Origin: Fagopyrum homotropicum
Taxonomy: Eukaryota > Streptophyta > Magnoliopsida > Caryophyllales > Polygonaceae
Direction: 5' to 3'
Length of the DNA: 64,000 nt
Assembly (NCBI GenBank): GCA_033239125.1
Contig: BSWB01000005.1
Location: forward strand, 117,118,494-117,182,493
Below the pieces are notes generated by a model. It saw only the letters and a list, made by a program, of their open reading frames with translations, did no database searches and had not been told where the DNA came from. Numbering within the stretch: the first letter of the stretch is position 1; the number at the start of each line of letters is the position of its first letter. Positions 42,102 through 53,435 of this stretch are shown piece after piece. The translations under genes were made by a program, and so were the position numbers.

Positions 42102-43200
42102 GCACCTCAATATTGATGATAGTAAGGAGTTTGGAACTAAAACTCAATCGTATGAACATGTGTGTTTGGTTGGAGATTATAGGAAGTTAATTTATATTAA
42201 AACTAGTTTAATATTTATACTTTGTGCGGGATTGAGTTTGAATTAAATGTAAAAGAATAATAATTATTAATTGAAAAATTATTAGCTAAATAAATTACAA
42301 TTTTTTATAAAAAGTGTTAAATGTTAAGAAGAATATATTAATATCAATTTAATTAGATCATATAATAAAAAAAATAATTATTAAATTTATAACAATTGCC
42401 AGAGTGTTAAATAAAAAATTTACGTAACAAATTTCTAATAGGTTTTTAATATTATTACCTATAACTAAAAATTTAAAGTTTTTTTTTTAAAAAATCGTTT
42501 TTAAAATCGATTATTTAAAAAAAATCGATTTAATAAAGCAATTATAAAATCTTTATTAACGATATTACAAATATTTTAAAGAAAATAATGTTATATCTCA
42601 TTTATGTAACCAATAAGATTTAAATGTTAGTTCGGATATATTTTGTAAAATGTAGAATCCAAACAAAATTCATTGAAATCTCTAAATTTGGTTAGGTGAT
42701 ATGATTTTTTTTAAATTATTTTTTATAAAGATATTGAACATGATGAAATGAAATTATTTTTGTTGAATTGGCATGATGAGATGGAAAATATTTTAATTTT
42801 AACTTTAAATATTTATTGAATAATGGCATAATTGTAATTAAAATGTGGCAAAATTGTAAATATTTGACAAAAAGTGCTAGGTGGCATGATTAAGGTGTTG
42901 ACATGTGGATTAAAAGGGTTCTATTTTAGTAGTATATATAGATTTAGTATATTAATTTTTTATAAGTATTTGGGTGAACATGGAGATTATGAAGGGATTA
43001 TAGAAGGAATTAATTGTGATTAAAAATGTCTAAAAAATTAAGCTCATATTACCAAGGTTAAAGGAGATTAATTTGCAACCATCAATTATGATTTCACTCA
43101 TGTCCCTATTTAAGGTTAAAATAAGAGTAAATTTGTAATTTTGTATCAATTAAACCCATTAAAAAATCTTCAATCAAAGAACATAACGTAGATTATTTTA
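42102..43200. other. AT-rich intergenic, no gene recognised
   Basis: Very AT-rich sequence with homopolymer A/T runs (42480-42540). It ends at the target duplication of the Pack-MULE. A GTGTGTTTGGT sequence at 42160 mirrors one at 45799-45811 but does not form a convincing element. Confidence 0.4.
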
Positions 43201-43449
43201 GGGAGAATTTGACATACTAGGCTTTTTTGAGTTTTTGTTTAAGAAAGTGTACCCCAAATTTTTTACTACTTTCATTTAATAGTAGGTAAAAATTATTAAC
43301 CCTTCTATTTAGAAAGAAAGGAATAAATGATGTTTGTTAGTTGTTATATAAGTATAATTTTTAATTTTTAATTACTGAATTTATTTTCTTTTATTATTTT
43401 TCTTTCCTTTTTTATTTATTTATTTTTTATTTTCTTTTTTATTTTCTGA

Positions 43450-44045
43450 ACTGAATTTCTATACCGGAATTTCTCATACCAGAATTTTCATACTAGAATT
43501 TTTTCATACCAGAATTTCTCATACCAGAATTTTTTTTATACCAGAATTTTTTTTCCATACCAGAAGTTTCTCATACCAGAATTTGTCATACCAGAAAATT
43601 TTCTACCAGAATTTTTCATACCAGAATTTTACATACCAAAATTTACATACCAGAATCTTATATACCAGAATTACATACCAGAATGTTACACACTAGAATT
43701 TCTCATACCAGAATTTTATAATAACAAAATTTTATAATACCATAATTTTTTCATACCAGAAGTTCATACCAGAAATTTATTCATACAATAATTTTGTTTT
43801 ATCCTTTTTTATTTTTTTTATAATTTTCTGGTATGAAATTCATACCAGAAACTAATACTAGAATTTTATTTTTCACATACCAGAATTGTATTTTTTCACC
43901 TACCAGAATTTTATACTATCAAAATTACATACCAGAATTTTACATACCATAAATTTACATACCATAATTTTTTCAACCAAAATTTCATACCAGAATTTTT
44001 TATATCAGAATTTTTTACTATCAAAATTACATACCAGAATTTAAA
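43450..44045. repeat. AT-rich minisatellite, unit about CATACCAGAATTTT
   Basis: Some thirty imperfect copies of TACCAGAATTT separated by short T-rich or CA spacers, giving a variable period of about 12-22 bp. One inverted unit lies near 43830 (TTCTGGTATGAAATTCATACCAGAA), which could form a hairpin. The array ends next to the ATG18 fragment. Confidence 0.85.
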
Positions 44046-44239
44046 AAATTCAAGGTTTCACTCCACAAATCAATCTCATTCACAGCTGAAGTTTTATTCT
44101 AACATCACTGGCCAAAGTTTCAAATAGAAGGGCACTCCAGTGATATTTAAAGCCCATCCCCATGCAGATAGCCAACACTTGCAGATGCAAGCTAGAGCAG
44201 GAGGCTTCTCCTTCTGTTTGGACCAAGTGGTAGATAAAG

Positions 44240-44865
44240 TAATATTTCTGCAACCAGATATACACGGATAATGGTTCCATGCTCTGATGCGGTTACCAAG
44301 TGTGTACCATCAGAGGAGAGAACTATTGCTGCTAGTGGTTTTTTATGAGCATCTATCTGCAATTTCAAAGAGAAAAGAACTAAGCGTAGATGGACTTCAT
44401 ACAAATTAAATGGTTACAGAAAGCAATTTTTGTAACCTCAAAATGAGAGAAAAAGCAAGAACAAGAGATGTTGAGTAAACAAAAGGGGGATCTAAACTTT
44501 AGTAACCTCACAATGAGAATGAAGCTCCATAACGTTGTACACGAGCACGGATCCTCTTGTAGTACTTGCAGGGAGGGCCAAAAAACAACCATCCAATTTG
44601 TGGAAAAATGCACAGAGCCCTAGGATAGAAAAGAAGATAAATTTGAAATATAAATTAATACTCTACCAGTAGAATTTAACTTCAAGATGGATAGCTGGGA
44701 TAGTCAGTAAATCATGCTGAGCAATTGAAAAACCAGCTCAACAAGTCATTTATAAGAATAAAGATTCAGTCACCTTTTGGGTTTGGCACGGTATCAATGG
44801 TGGTTAGGATAGCAAGACTATCTATGTCATAAATAAAAGTCTTCTCTTCCAATACTACTACAAGT
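44240..44865 (-). pseudogene. ATG18: Captured ATG18 (autophagy PROPPIN) gene fragment, three exons
   Basis: Minus-strand exons with GT/AG borders: 44865-44774 (LVVVLEEKTFIYDIDSLAIL), 44619-44507 (LCAFFHKLDGCFLALPASTT then GSVLVYNVMELHSHCE), and from 44356 (IDAHKKPLAAIVLSSDGTHL then TASEHGTIIRVYLVAE). These match consecutive WD/beta-propeller blades of plant ATG18, which binds PI3P on forming autophagosomes. The L/FRRG lipid-binding motif should follow the last block, but the frame is lost near 44250 and the motif is not visible. The start and end of the gene are absent. It lies inside the Pack-MULE-like element; an expressed chimeric or antisense transcript is possible but unproven. Confidence 0.82.
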
Positions 44866-45270
44866 CTGCAAAACTAGAACAAAATTAGAAGGCGGAACTT
44901 TAATGTTAAAACACGTATTCTTGAATATCACAATTATACGAAAATTTGTCTTGACAAAATACTCGAACTCCCGCAAAGCTGTGAAACTTCAGAACTACAA
45001 CATTTAGTATAGTGCACATTGCTTTTGAAGGCATAAAATAGCTTGTTTAGACAACAGGTTTTAAAATAGGTATATACAAGAGTCTGTACTTCCAAACTTG
45101 ATTCACTGAAACTAACTAAACTCTTGAAACACAAATTCTCATCAACAAACTCAAGGGACTCAACAAAAGCTTTAAGAAAAGACAAAGGAACTCAACAAAA
45201 GCTTTAAGAATTCATCCTAATTTTGATATTTTCAACCAAAAACATCACTCCCAATTTTTTCATACCATAA

Positions 45271-45519
45271 CTAACTAGATCTGGATCTAGATCCAGATCG
45301 CCACCAGCTCCGCCGACGACCCTGGTCACAGCCCCACCGAATCCGGTGACTAATCCTCCTCTTCTGCCACCGACGACGCCGGTGACTAAGCCTCCTCCTC
45401 TAGCACCTCCGACGCCGCCCAGTAAGCCTCCTTCTCCGCCTGTTGTTGGGCCGCCACCAATTCCGGCCCCTTACCGGCCATCAAAAAAGAGAAAAGGGAC
45501 GAGTGAAAAAAGGGGCTGA
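45271..45519 (+). pseudogene. Captured proline-rich coding fragment
   Basis: An open frame with no ATG, preceded by TAA at 45268. It encodes RSGSRSRSPPAPP, then repeated PPTTPVTKPP-like units, and ends PSKKRKGTSEKRG before TGA at 45517. The GC content is strikingly higher than the flanks, as Pack-MULEs often capture GC-rich gene ends. It resembles part of a proline-rich or extensin-like protein; the parent gene is not identified. Confidence 0.55.
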
Positions 45520-45702
45520 TGTAGTAGCTCTTTGATGGGAGAAGCGGCATAAGCGAGAAGGTAGAGAGGATAAAGAAGAAAACCTAATGTTGAAGAGTTG
45601 GACGGTAATAAATTAATTTGGGGTACATTTACTAACTCAAAAATACTAAAAGGCCTATTTACTAATCTAATTCTCAAAATAGCCTACTTACCTAATTAGC
45701 CC

Positions 45703-46150
45703 ATTATTTTATATCAAATAATTCCTAATAAATCTCATGTAAAATTTAACCCCTTTTAAATCCTATTGAGATTAAACTTCAAATTAACCTCCATCTTCTA
45801 CCAAACACACCCTTAAGATAAGTGTCAGATGTGAGACACTCTTTCGATTTAGAATTTCACAATACAACTGGAGAAATTCACTCTCGTCCACCCATTTCCG
45901 GAGGAAAAGGGCAGCAAATCTTGGATAGGATCACATCAAAAAATTTTGGATCAAATCAAGCATGAGAGAAGACCAGGCGGACTGGAACTGTGTTGTTTAG
46001 ACGGGATACTAGTAGCGGCCATCGGGTCGGACATGTCGGGTTCGGGTAAATTCAAGTCGGGTTCGGGTAAATTCAAGTCGGGTTATTTCAGGGCAAAATT
46101 TTACCGAGTCAAAACCGGTCGGGTTGCTACATGTTTCAGGCACATTTAAA
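45703..46150. other. Intergenic, short tandem repeat only
   Basis: It contains GTCGGGTTCGGGTAAATTCA duplicated in tandem at about 46036-46085. No gene recognised. Confidence 0.5.
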
Positions 46151-47155
46151 TCAACCCAAAAGGTCAAATGTCATGACATGTTCTCGTTGATTACCTAGAT
46201 AATTAACTTGTTTCATGGCCTCATAATATATCATGTGTTCGTTGGCCAAACAATCCTCAATCTCATGACTTGTTCTTTTGCAAAATTGACAGTTTATATT
46301 AGTATATAAATTAGCAAATGAGGAAGTGTGACTACCATCAACGAGTTTTATCAAGGCCTGCACATTCTCAACTAACTTGTCAATCTTGTCATCATCTTTG
46401 ATATTATAGACACCTCGTGTCTTGTTGCGCTTCTTGGCATACATCGATGTGTGTTCAACAGTTATTGCAAGGTGGTCCAAGTGTCATCCTCATTCAGTCT
46501 TGTAAATCCATGGGAGTTAGCGGTGTCAAACAAATTCGTGTAGTTTCATTCAAACCACTTAAAAATATTCAAGAAGTGCTCCCTTCTCGAATCCATTGAG
46601 AGAGCATGAATGCAAAAACTCATTAAAACATTCTCATGCGGAATGGATATTTTCTCCATCTTATATGTCAAAGTGGAATATCTTCTCCCTAATCTCAACA
46701 GTCTTGTAGGGCGGAAACAATGTGCTCAAAAAAGCTGTGTTTAATTCCTCCCAAGTGGCAAAGGTGTTTGGAGGGTGATTCTCCAGCCAATTTGCAGCCT
46801 TTCTTGTAAAAGAAAAAAAGTAAATGCTAGCATTCGCGGGACATCAGGAGTAATGTTCTCATAGTTCAAAGTATTCATAATATTCTCAAAATTTCACAAA
46901 TATTGATGCGGATTCTCATTCAGCATTCTAAAAAACTGATCATTTTGGATGAGTCTTATGGTGTCCATCATGAGGTTGAAAGCTCGACCTCCAATTAAAA
47001 GAGCACAAAAGCATGGTTTGTAACCCTTTATCTAGGATTCATCCTAGCGTCCATCGTTTGAGGTGATGAGCCTTTTTAGTAGCAAGTGCGGCATTGAGCC
47101 TAGCGATTTTAGCTTGTGGATCAATTGGGAGAAGTTGATTGTTGGGGTCCTCCAT
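46150..47155 (-). pseudogene. Decayed Athila-type gag, minus strand
   Basis: It starts at the ATG at 47155 (MEDPNNQLLPIDPQAKIARL). Gag-domain blocks are KAANWLENHPPNTFATWEEL and FLSTLFPPYKTVEIREKIF near 46680-46800. A CCHC zinc knuckle CQFCKRTSHEIEDC lies near 46240-46282 (C-x2-C-x4-H-x4-C). Stops and frameshifts break it, so it is dead. It differs from elements A-E and represents another Athila subgroup, one that keeps its zinc knuckle, unlike element B. Confidence 0.72.
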
Positions 47156-47164
47156 TGCTTGATT

Positions 47165-47450
47165 TACAATGTTTTCTTGGTAGATTTTTGCCTAAGGAGG
47201 GTGCACTCAATCTTGTTGTCTAGAATGACAAGTGTGCTTGGGTTCCAAACTCTTGGCATTATAAGTAGCTCCCGGTTAAATCGGCTTCGCCGCTCTACAT
47301 CCGGGACGGGTATTTGTCGTGGCCCTTTGGGGATACCCTCCCAATACCAATTTTTCCATACATGTCTCCAGGAGGATTCGAACTCGAATCTCCAGGATAG
47401 CACTTAAGGAGTCTAACACCACAACTACTAGACCAACTGAGTATTAGTAG
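47165..47450 (-). mobile_element. tRNA-derived SINE
   Basis: On the minus strand it begins with a tRNA-like head: TACTCAGTTGGTCTAGT (A box, 47427-47443) and GAGTTCGAATCC (B box, 47374-47385). A non-tRNA body follows to about 47165. The intervening sequence is longer than in a true tRNA and no cloverleaf closes properly, so a pol III SINE is more likely than a tRNA gene. It lies just upstream of the decayed gag. The 3' end and target duplication are unclear. Confidence 0.5.
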
Positions 47451-48610
47451 GACCACGCTAATTTGATAGATACTAATAATCGTTTATTCTAAGTGAAAGA
47501 AGGAAGAAAGCAAATATCGATAGCAAGTGAAAGCAATAATTTTTTTAGGCAAATATATGGATGGAAGCGATCTAAAAAAATAGGAATCCCTACTATAATA
47601 AATTGAAGTAGTATTGCATATATGAGACTCGTGAATATTGATATATGAACAACGCATATAACTATTTAAAATAGCATGTGACATAGACAAACAAAGACCA
47701 TGCTTTCCAACTTGCGTAGCTCTCAATCCGGCGGTTTGACAAGTATAGAAAAACCCTTTAAGAGCTTAGAAATCCAGAAAAGACCAAGAGAAACCTTCGG
47801 TTGTGGCTCTTCAGTTATAAAAGGTACAAATATCGGAACTTTCTACGATAGCTAGAAATCCTCGAGGCAATGATAAACTAGTACTCTCAAAACCAAGTTA
47901 TTTTTAATAGATCCAATAAATGTCCTTCACTTATGGCTCTTTAGTTGTTTTATCTAAACTAATTATTAACGTCACTTCTTCCAAAGGAAAGTAAAGGTGA
48001 AAACGAAGCCCTTTGAAATGAAGCAATATCACAATCTCAATTCAGAAACATATATGCATTAATAAATCAACCATTATAGGGATCATCCATTCCTTAGATC
48101 AGAAGGGAGATTAGCTAGACATGATCAAATATAAAATAAAGTCTTTATATAAAATAAGAAAGGACATAAACTCACAAGTGTTTGGATCCAGCAAGGTCAA
48201 CCTTATTCTAAAAGCTGATTGACAGCTATAGGAATCAAGGCAAAAGAGCGAGGTGCGAAATTCGAGGTTGTTGAGGTATTTGGATTTTCGGATGCCTCTA
48301 ACCCTAAGGTTGATACATGCTTATATAAGGAGAAATCTTGGAGTCTAGGGTTACACAAAATAAACCAATGCCAAAGATAAAACCGAAAGTTATGATTTTT
48401 TTCTTCTACGCAGCCAAGACGTCATAGAAACGGTGTGAATACGACTTAGGAAGGTGTCTCACCCCGTATGGCCAAGCCGTTTCACTGGATCTGGTTTTGT
48501 ACTTGTCTTGGGCTTTGAAGACATCCATCTGCAGTGATGATAGTGGTCTAGACGACTTCGAGATGGCATAGAAAGCCGTTTTGCATGTCGTTTGCCTTGT
48601 GTTGTTGCTC
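47451..48610. other. Probable LTR or leader of the decayed minus-strand Athila copy
   Basis: It lies upstream of the minus-strand gag. It has no ORF of note and no intact primer site. Repeated CCGT/ACGG pairs near 48420-48600 (for example ACGGTGT, GCCGTTT) recall the family motifs of the other LTRs. Assignment is tentative. Confidence 0.3.
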
Positions 48611-50636
48611 TGTGACACCTATTTCATTTCAAGTTGATTTCAAGTTAATTAACCATGTTTAAAGCAATAAGCAGAAAACGGAAAACGTAAAATTTTAAAA
48701 AATTATCTTACAACCACATTTACAACATATATACATACTAACATATGTCATAAAACCTTGTTAACAAAATATAACTGTTTAAAATCACACAAAACATCCT
48801 AGGCGGCAACAACCCATAACAACCCACCTAGTATGTGTTCGCCCCTAGAGGTGTGTGCAAATAAGCTTTATATTTATAAAACTAGAATCAAGCAAGCGAA
48901 CCCGCAGTGTACGGATCGATATAGTTAAGCAAGAATTCCAGAGTATCGAACACAGGGATTTGGGTGGAACGAACTCGATTGCAGGTTATCAAGCGGTTAA
49001 TATGAGAGTTTTGCAGATATTGGGAAAACAACAATCCTAAAGATCCAGGTATCCAGCTGTGGCAATCGATTCAAGATATACTAATGATATAAAGACAGAG
49101 TTGAGATATGCAAAGGTATACTAATGTAAGGTAATCGTACGGTTGAGGTTCCAAAAACCTTATGTAACTCACCTAAAAGACTCCTCCTATACAGGTTGAT
49201 GAGGCTCAATATAGAAAGATTCTAAAGACAAGGATTAGCATCAAATACCCAAACCTATAATCTAAAGATCAAGACTAACCTATCCGATTGAGGTTGTTGA
49301 GGCTCACAATCGAGGTAGAGGTTGTTGAGGCTTCACTACCACCTAGAAAAGACAAGTCTAAACTAAGCTAAAGCAAATCTTTAACTTTGGATCAAGGTAA
49401 AAGCAGGCTCGTAAACTTTAGGGAAATTACGGTTAGTTCTTAAGAATCACGGCCGTGGAACTCAAGAACAGGCCGTGATTTAGGGTTTTCGGCGACAATT
49501 CTCTAACTCTCAGGGCCTAATCTGTTTGCGATCGATCTATCATCATCTAAGCCACAACTATCAACCCTTCACCTTAGAATTGTTAAGGGTTTTTAGCCAA
49601 TAACAGTCATATTGATATTAATTCAAGATTTAAAAGGTAAAAGATGGGAACTTTCAAGAACTATCAATAATCTTCAATTGAATCTCAGAATCACAATCAA
49701 GAGCAAGTGTTTGTCAACAGATTCAAAACGGAATGAGCAATCAAAATCTTAGGAAAGAAAAGAAACGGGATGTCAATCCGATCCTAAATCAAACCTAAGC
49801 AAGAAGAGGAATCTTCTTGCAAAATCCTCCAAGAACTTCGATCTTCCACACGAAGATCACAAACAGCAACTCTCCAATGCGAACTTTGGAACTTCAATGA
49901 GATCTTCAAAATCACCTCCAAGAATGAGGGTTTGTGTTGCTAAGCGTGCGTTTTTGCCGCTAAACTTTAGGGTTGAAAGGTCGTAAGCGACGTTCACGAG
50001 GTTAGGCGAGGTGACGGAATCTTGCTTCATCCGTCCTTTTTATAATGCAGGGCCAAAAGTCGGCCCGGCCCAATCTTCAAGAGATCATGGCTTCGAAACG
50101 TGGCGAAGGGATTCGCCAAGATCACGGTCGTGGAAGATTCCACGACCGTAATTTTGAGGCGTGGAAACAAATACGGCTAGCTTCCACGGCCGTAATATCC
50201 CCTGGAATGAACATCGAATTCTGCTTCACAATCCACGGCCGTAATTTAGGGTAAAACCGTGATTCTTGCCTTCATTCGTGCATTCCTCAATCTAATACTC
50301 CATTTTGCTTCCAACGAGTGTCCTCGATCTATGGACACATCAACTCAACTCTCCTTTGCTCGATTCCGTTCGGAAATAGCTCCAAATCACCTATAATCAA
50401 CATAGAACTCGTGTAGACATCTATATCGACAATATAGGCAATACTAGCTCATATATGCATAAAGCTCAATCAAAGACTATCAATATGAATCAATTACGAC
50501 TAGAAAACGTGCCTAAAATATCACAATATTTCATGCTAACAGTATGATCTCAAATCCAGGTGTTGGGTCCGACGTCTTTGCCTTGATTAGGCTGAGTCTA
50601 AGTAGCTGAAAAATGTGGATATAACAACAATGAGCT
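48611..50636 (-). mobile_element. Ty3/gypsy-type LTR fragment hosting two insertions
   Basis: It opens TGTGACACCTATTTC, an inverted GGTGTCACA LTR end like the one at 863. Unique sequence 48611-48835 resumes at 50547-50636, showing that the solo LTR 48836-50541 lies inside it. At 50637 element E is inserted with GAGCT as the probable target site. The rest would lie beyond the window. Confidence 0.5.
48836..50541 (-). mobile_element. Solo Athila LTR with GTATG target duplication
   Basis: On the minus strand it runs from TGTTAGCATGAAATATT to GGGGCGAACA, the standard Athila LTR frame, 1706 bp. It is flanked by perfect GTATG copies (48831-48835 and 50542-50546). No internal sequence is present. 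A minus-strand TATAAAAA lies near 50037-50044. CACGGCCGTG/CCACGACCGT motifs lie at 50121-50266 and 49446-49482. Confidence 0.9.
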
Positions 50637-52117
50637 TGATAGGTGATGGAATCACTATCATTTAGGATCGTTTTTAGAGTCTTTTTATTGCATTAGTGTC
50701 GGTTTATGCTACTAACTCCTTGGTCCAGAAGAAGAAGACTAAAAGAAGCTAAGGAAGGAGTTATAAGCACTTAGGAGTGAAGATCGTTCACGAAGCAAAG
50801 CTTCCATTGCTTCACCGCCCCCGCGGAGCCTTGTCACCGCCCCTGCGGGTGACACCACACTCCGGAGCGCCCCCTGCGCCTTCGCCAGCGCCAGCCACGA
50901 AGACTGTCACCGCACCTACGTCAACCCCTGGCGCCCCTGCGGTGACTTGCCTTGAAGAAGTGAAGACTAGCGCCCTTGCGCCTTCCCCTACGCCTCTGCC
51001 TGCATCTCAACCTGGGAGCTGGAAGATGAAGAGTCAGTGCCACCGCCCCTGTGTCGACACTGGGACGCCCCGACAGCTTGGCATCAGAAACGACAGGAAG
51101 TTGAAGAGTCGGACATTTGAAGAGCATTAAAGATCCGCCCCGTGGAATTGCCCTTGCGGCCATGAAGAAGATTAAGCGTTTTCGCCTACACCGCCCCTGC
51201 GGATCTGAAGGTCGCCCCTGCAGTTGAACGACAGAAGCTTTACTCCGGCTGTTTACACCACCTTTATGGCATTAAAGGTGGCTGTTTTGGGCCGGCCATT
51301 TACTCCTATTTAGTGTCTTTTGTAGTATAAATAGGCCTTGGTTGATTACTAGAATCATCCACTTATCATCCATCATTATCCACTTAGAATCCAATTTTCT
51401 CATCATTTCCATTGTAATGAGTTGCTAACTCCCTTGCTACATTGGGTTGGTTTGAAGCTGCGTTGTTACTTTGGTTGTAAGTTTTCTTTAATATAAGTTT
51501 TCATTCAGTAATGCTTTGTGTTTCCTTGATCTCTATTGTCTAATTGCATGTTTTACTATTACTTGAGATTGATCACCTTAGGTCCTAAAGTGCATGCAAA
51601 GAACTAGGATTAATAAATTCCGGGTTCGGGTCTTTAATCTAGTAGTAAACTTTAAGTAATAACGGGTTGTAATTGCTTAAAGAAAAGGAACACAAATATA
51701 AAGATAAGTTTAACTGTTTTAATCTCTAACTTGTTAATTGTTCTTGTAGGTTTATGAAACACTAACTTGTTAAGTTGTGTTGATGCCGGTTGGCTCAACA
51801 CATATATATGATCGAGACGGGAGATTACTTAAAACTTGTAAAAGGAACTCACCAAAGTAGCATTTGCATGCTAAGAATCAACCTAGTGTAGATTCATCCA
51901 CTATTGTCTCATTTGTTGCGTGACTTGTTTTCATAAGTTTTGTGTGCGTTACTTCAACCAACCCCCCTGTTACTTGTTCTTATATTCAATAATTGCATTT
52001 AATGAAAATACCTTAACTCTCTTGGGTTTGACCCTTACTTAACCACTATACTTTTTAGTGCTAAGTCGGGATTATATTTTGATAGGGTATAGACGACCAT
52101 AGAAATACCTCTCATCA
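50637..52117 (+). repeat. 5' LTR of element E
   Basis: 1481 bp, TGATAGGTGATGG...CTCATCA, matching the solo LTR at 2075-3585. TATAAATAGG lies at about 51333-51342. Upstream of it, 50810-51215 holds many ACCGCCCCTGCGG-type motifs. The preceding GAGCT (50632-50636) is the presumed target site. Confidence 0.9.
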
Positions 52118-52123
52118 AAATTT

Positions 52124-52141
52124 TGGCGCCGTTGCCGGGGA
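52124..52141 (+). other. Primer binding site of element E (tRNA-Asp)
   Basis: TGGCGCCGTTGCCGGGGA, a perfect Athila-type site complementary to the 3' end of tRNA-Asp, six bases after the LTR. Confidence 0.93.
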
Positions 52142-52194
52142 GTTTAGTGTTTTTATTCTATTGTTATTATTGATTATTGGTTTGAACCATTTTT

Positions 52195-53435
52195 ATGGTT
52201 CAAACCCGTGCTACTAACTCTGGCTTTGCTTCTTTTGATCCAGAAATTGAGAGGACGCACATCCGGTAACGAAGACAACAACAACTCCACCAAGAAATGG
52301 CTGATCGCACTCTTCGTCAACTCACTCAGCCCACTTTGGCTCAAAATCCTCTTGCGGTTACCATACCGGCATTAGGGAAAGGAATCAACTTTGAGCTCAC
52401 CGGGTCTCATTCACTTGCTTCCATCTTTCCATGGGATAAGTGGTGAAGACCCCATCAAACACCTTGGGAAGTTTCATACCGTGTGTATGAGCATGAAGCC
52501 AGCCAATATTATCGAAGAGCAAATCAAGATGAGGGAATTCGGCTTCACACTCAAAGATTCAGCGGATGATTGGTATTACCACCTTCCATCCGGGAGTATC
52601 GACACTTGGGAGAACCTCCACAAGGCGTTTCTGGAGAAATACTTCCCAGCCAAGAAGGCGAATAGCTTGAAGAAAGCTATAAGCAACATCGAGCAAGAGG
52701 CGGACGAAACTCTCTACGAGTACTTTGAAAGATTCGCACGCCTCCGATCCAGCTGTCCTTTCCATGGGTATTTGACTCAAGATCTAGTCTTGTACTTGTA
52801 CAATGGCTTGCTAGACAATGAAAGGAGGATCCTCGATGCGGCTTGCGGAGGTAACATTCTTAACTCTACCCTTGACCTTGCTTTTGAAAAAATACAGGAA
52901 CTAGCTGAAGGAACCCGGAACTTTGGAAGGACCCCGTCCAAGAGAGAAGTTCATGCTGTTAATACCGGGAAGAGTGAGATCTCCACTGAGCTCGCGGAGC
53001 TGAAGGAGATGGTGAAGAGACTAACACTTATGGGAACCCCACAACAACTCAAAGCTTGTGGAGTGTGTGCTGACCCATATCATCCAACAGACATGTGTCC
53101 TCAAGTCTAGGATGATGATGCTGAGGTAAACGCGATGGGCTATGGACAGCCACAGCAGCAAAGGCCTAGGAACGATCCTTATGCGCAGAATTTCATGCCA
53201 AATTGGCGTGACCAACAGAATTTCCGTTGGAGGGATCAACAAAACCAATAACAGCAGCCCCGACAAGGTAAGTATCAATCAACTGAAGATATGTTGCAGG
53301 TTTTGACTAAACACTTTGCTACTCATGTCCAAACAACAGAATCCAGCATCAAGAACCTTGAAAAACAGGTTGCGCAGATGGCGGAAGCCATTACAAGGAC
53401 CGAAGCTAGATTTTCCGGAGGATTGCCTTCCTAGA
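52195..53435 (+). pseudogene. gag: Athila gag of element E
   Basis: The start at ATG 52195 (MVQTRATNSGFASFDPEIER) is soon broken by a stop and a frameshift; a long open stretch then covers 52391-53110. It contains the gag domain (LIHLLPSFHGISGEDPIKHL, WENLHKAFLEKYFPAKKANS, FERFARLRSSCPFHGY) and a CCHC zinc knuckle CGVCADPYHPTDMC. TAG follows at 53108, then DDDAEVNAMGYG in the same frame and another TAA near 53250. The same frame continues to the ALTLRSGK motif that marks the gag-pol border, so gag and pol were one frame originally. Confidence 0.9.

Larger units (their letters stand above)
43201..45702. mobile_element. Pack-MULE-like element carrying two host gene fragments
   Basis: A perfect 9-bp duplication, ATTATTTTA (43192-43200 and 45703-45711), fits the Mutator superfamily. 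The inverted ends begin GGGAGAATTTGACATACTAG and GGGCTAATTAGGTAAGTAGG, stay alignable through TAGGCT(A/T)TTTTGAG, and share GTACCCCAAAT further in. The interior holds a CATACCAGAATTTT minisatellite, three exons of an ATG18 gene with introns on the minus strand, and a GC-rich proline-rich ORF on the plus strand. No transposase is visible. Retained introns show capture from genomic DNA rather than from mRNA. Confidence 0.75.

Noticed and set aside
42155..45815. Outer inverted GTGTGTTTGGT pair around the Pack-MULE
   Set aside because: Similarity beyond the first dozen bases is weak and no target duplication fits.
50810..51215. CRISPR-like short repeats
   Set aside because: Spacing is irregular, units are degenerate and the DNA is eukaryotic; they are LTR motifs.
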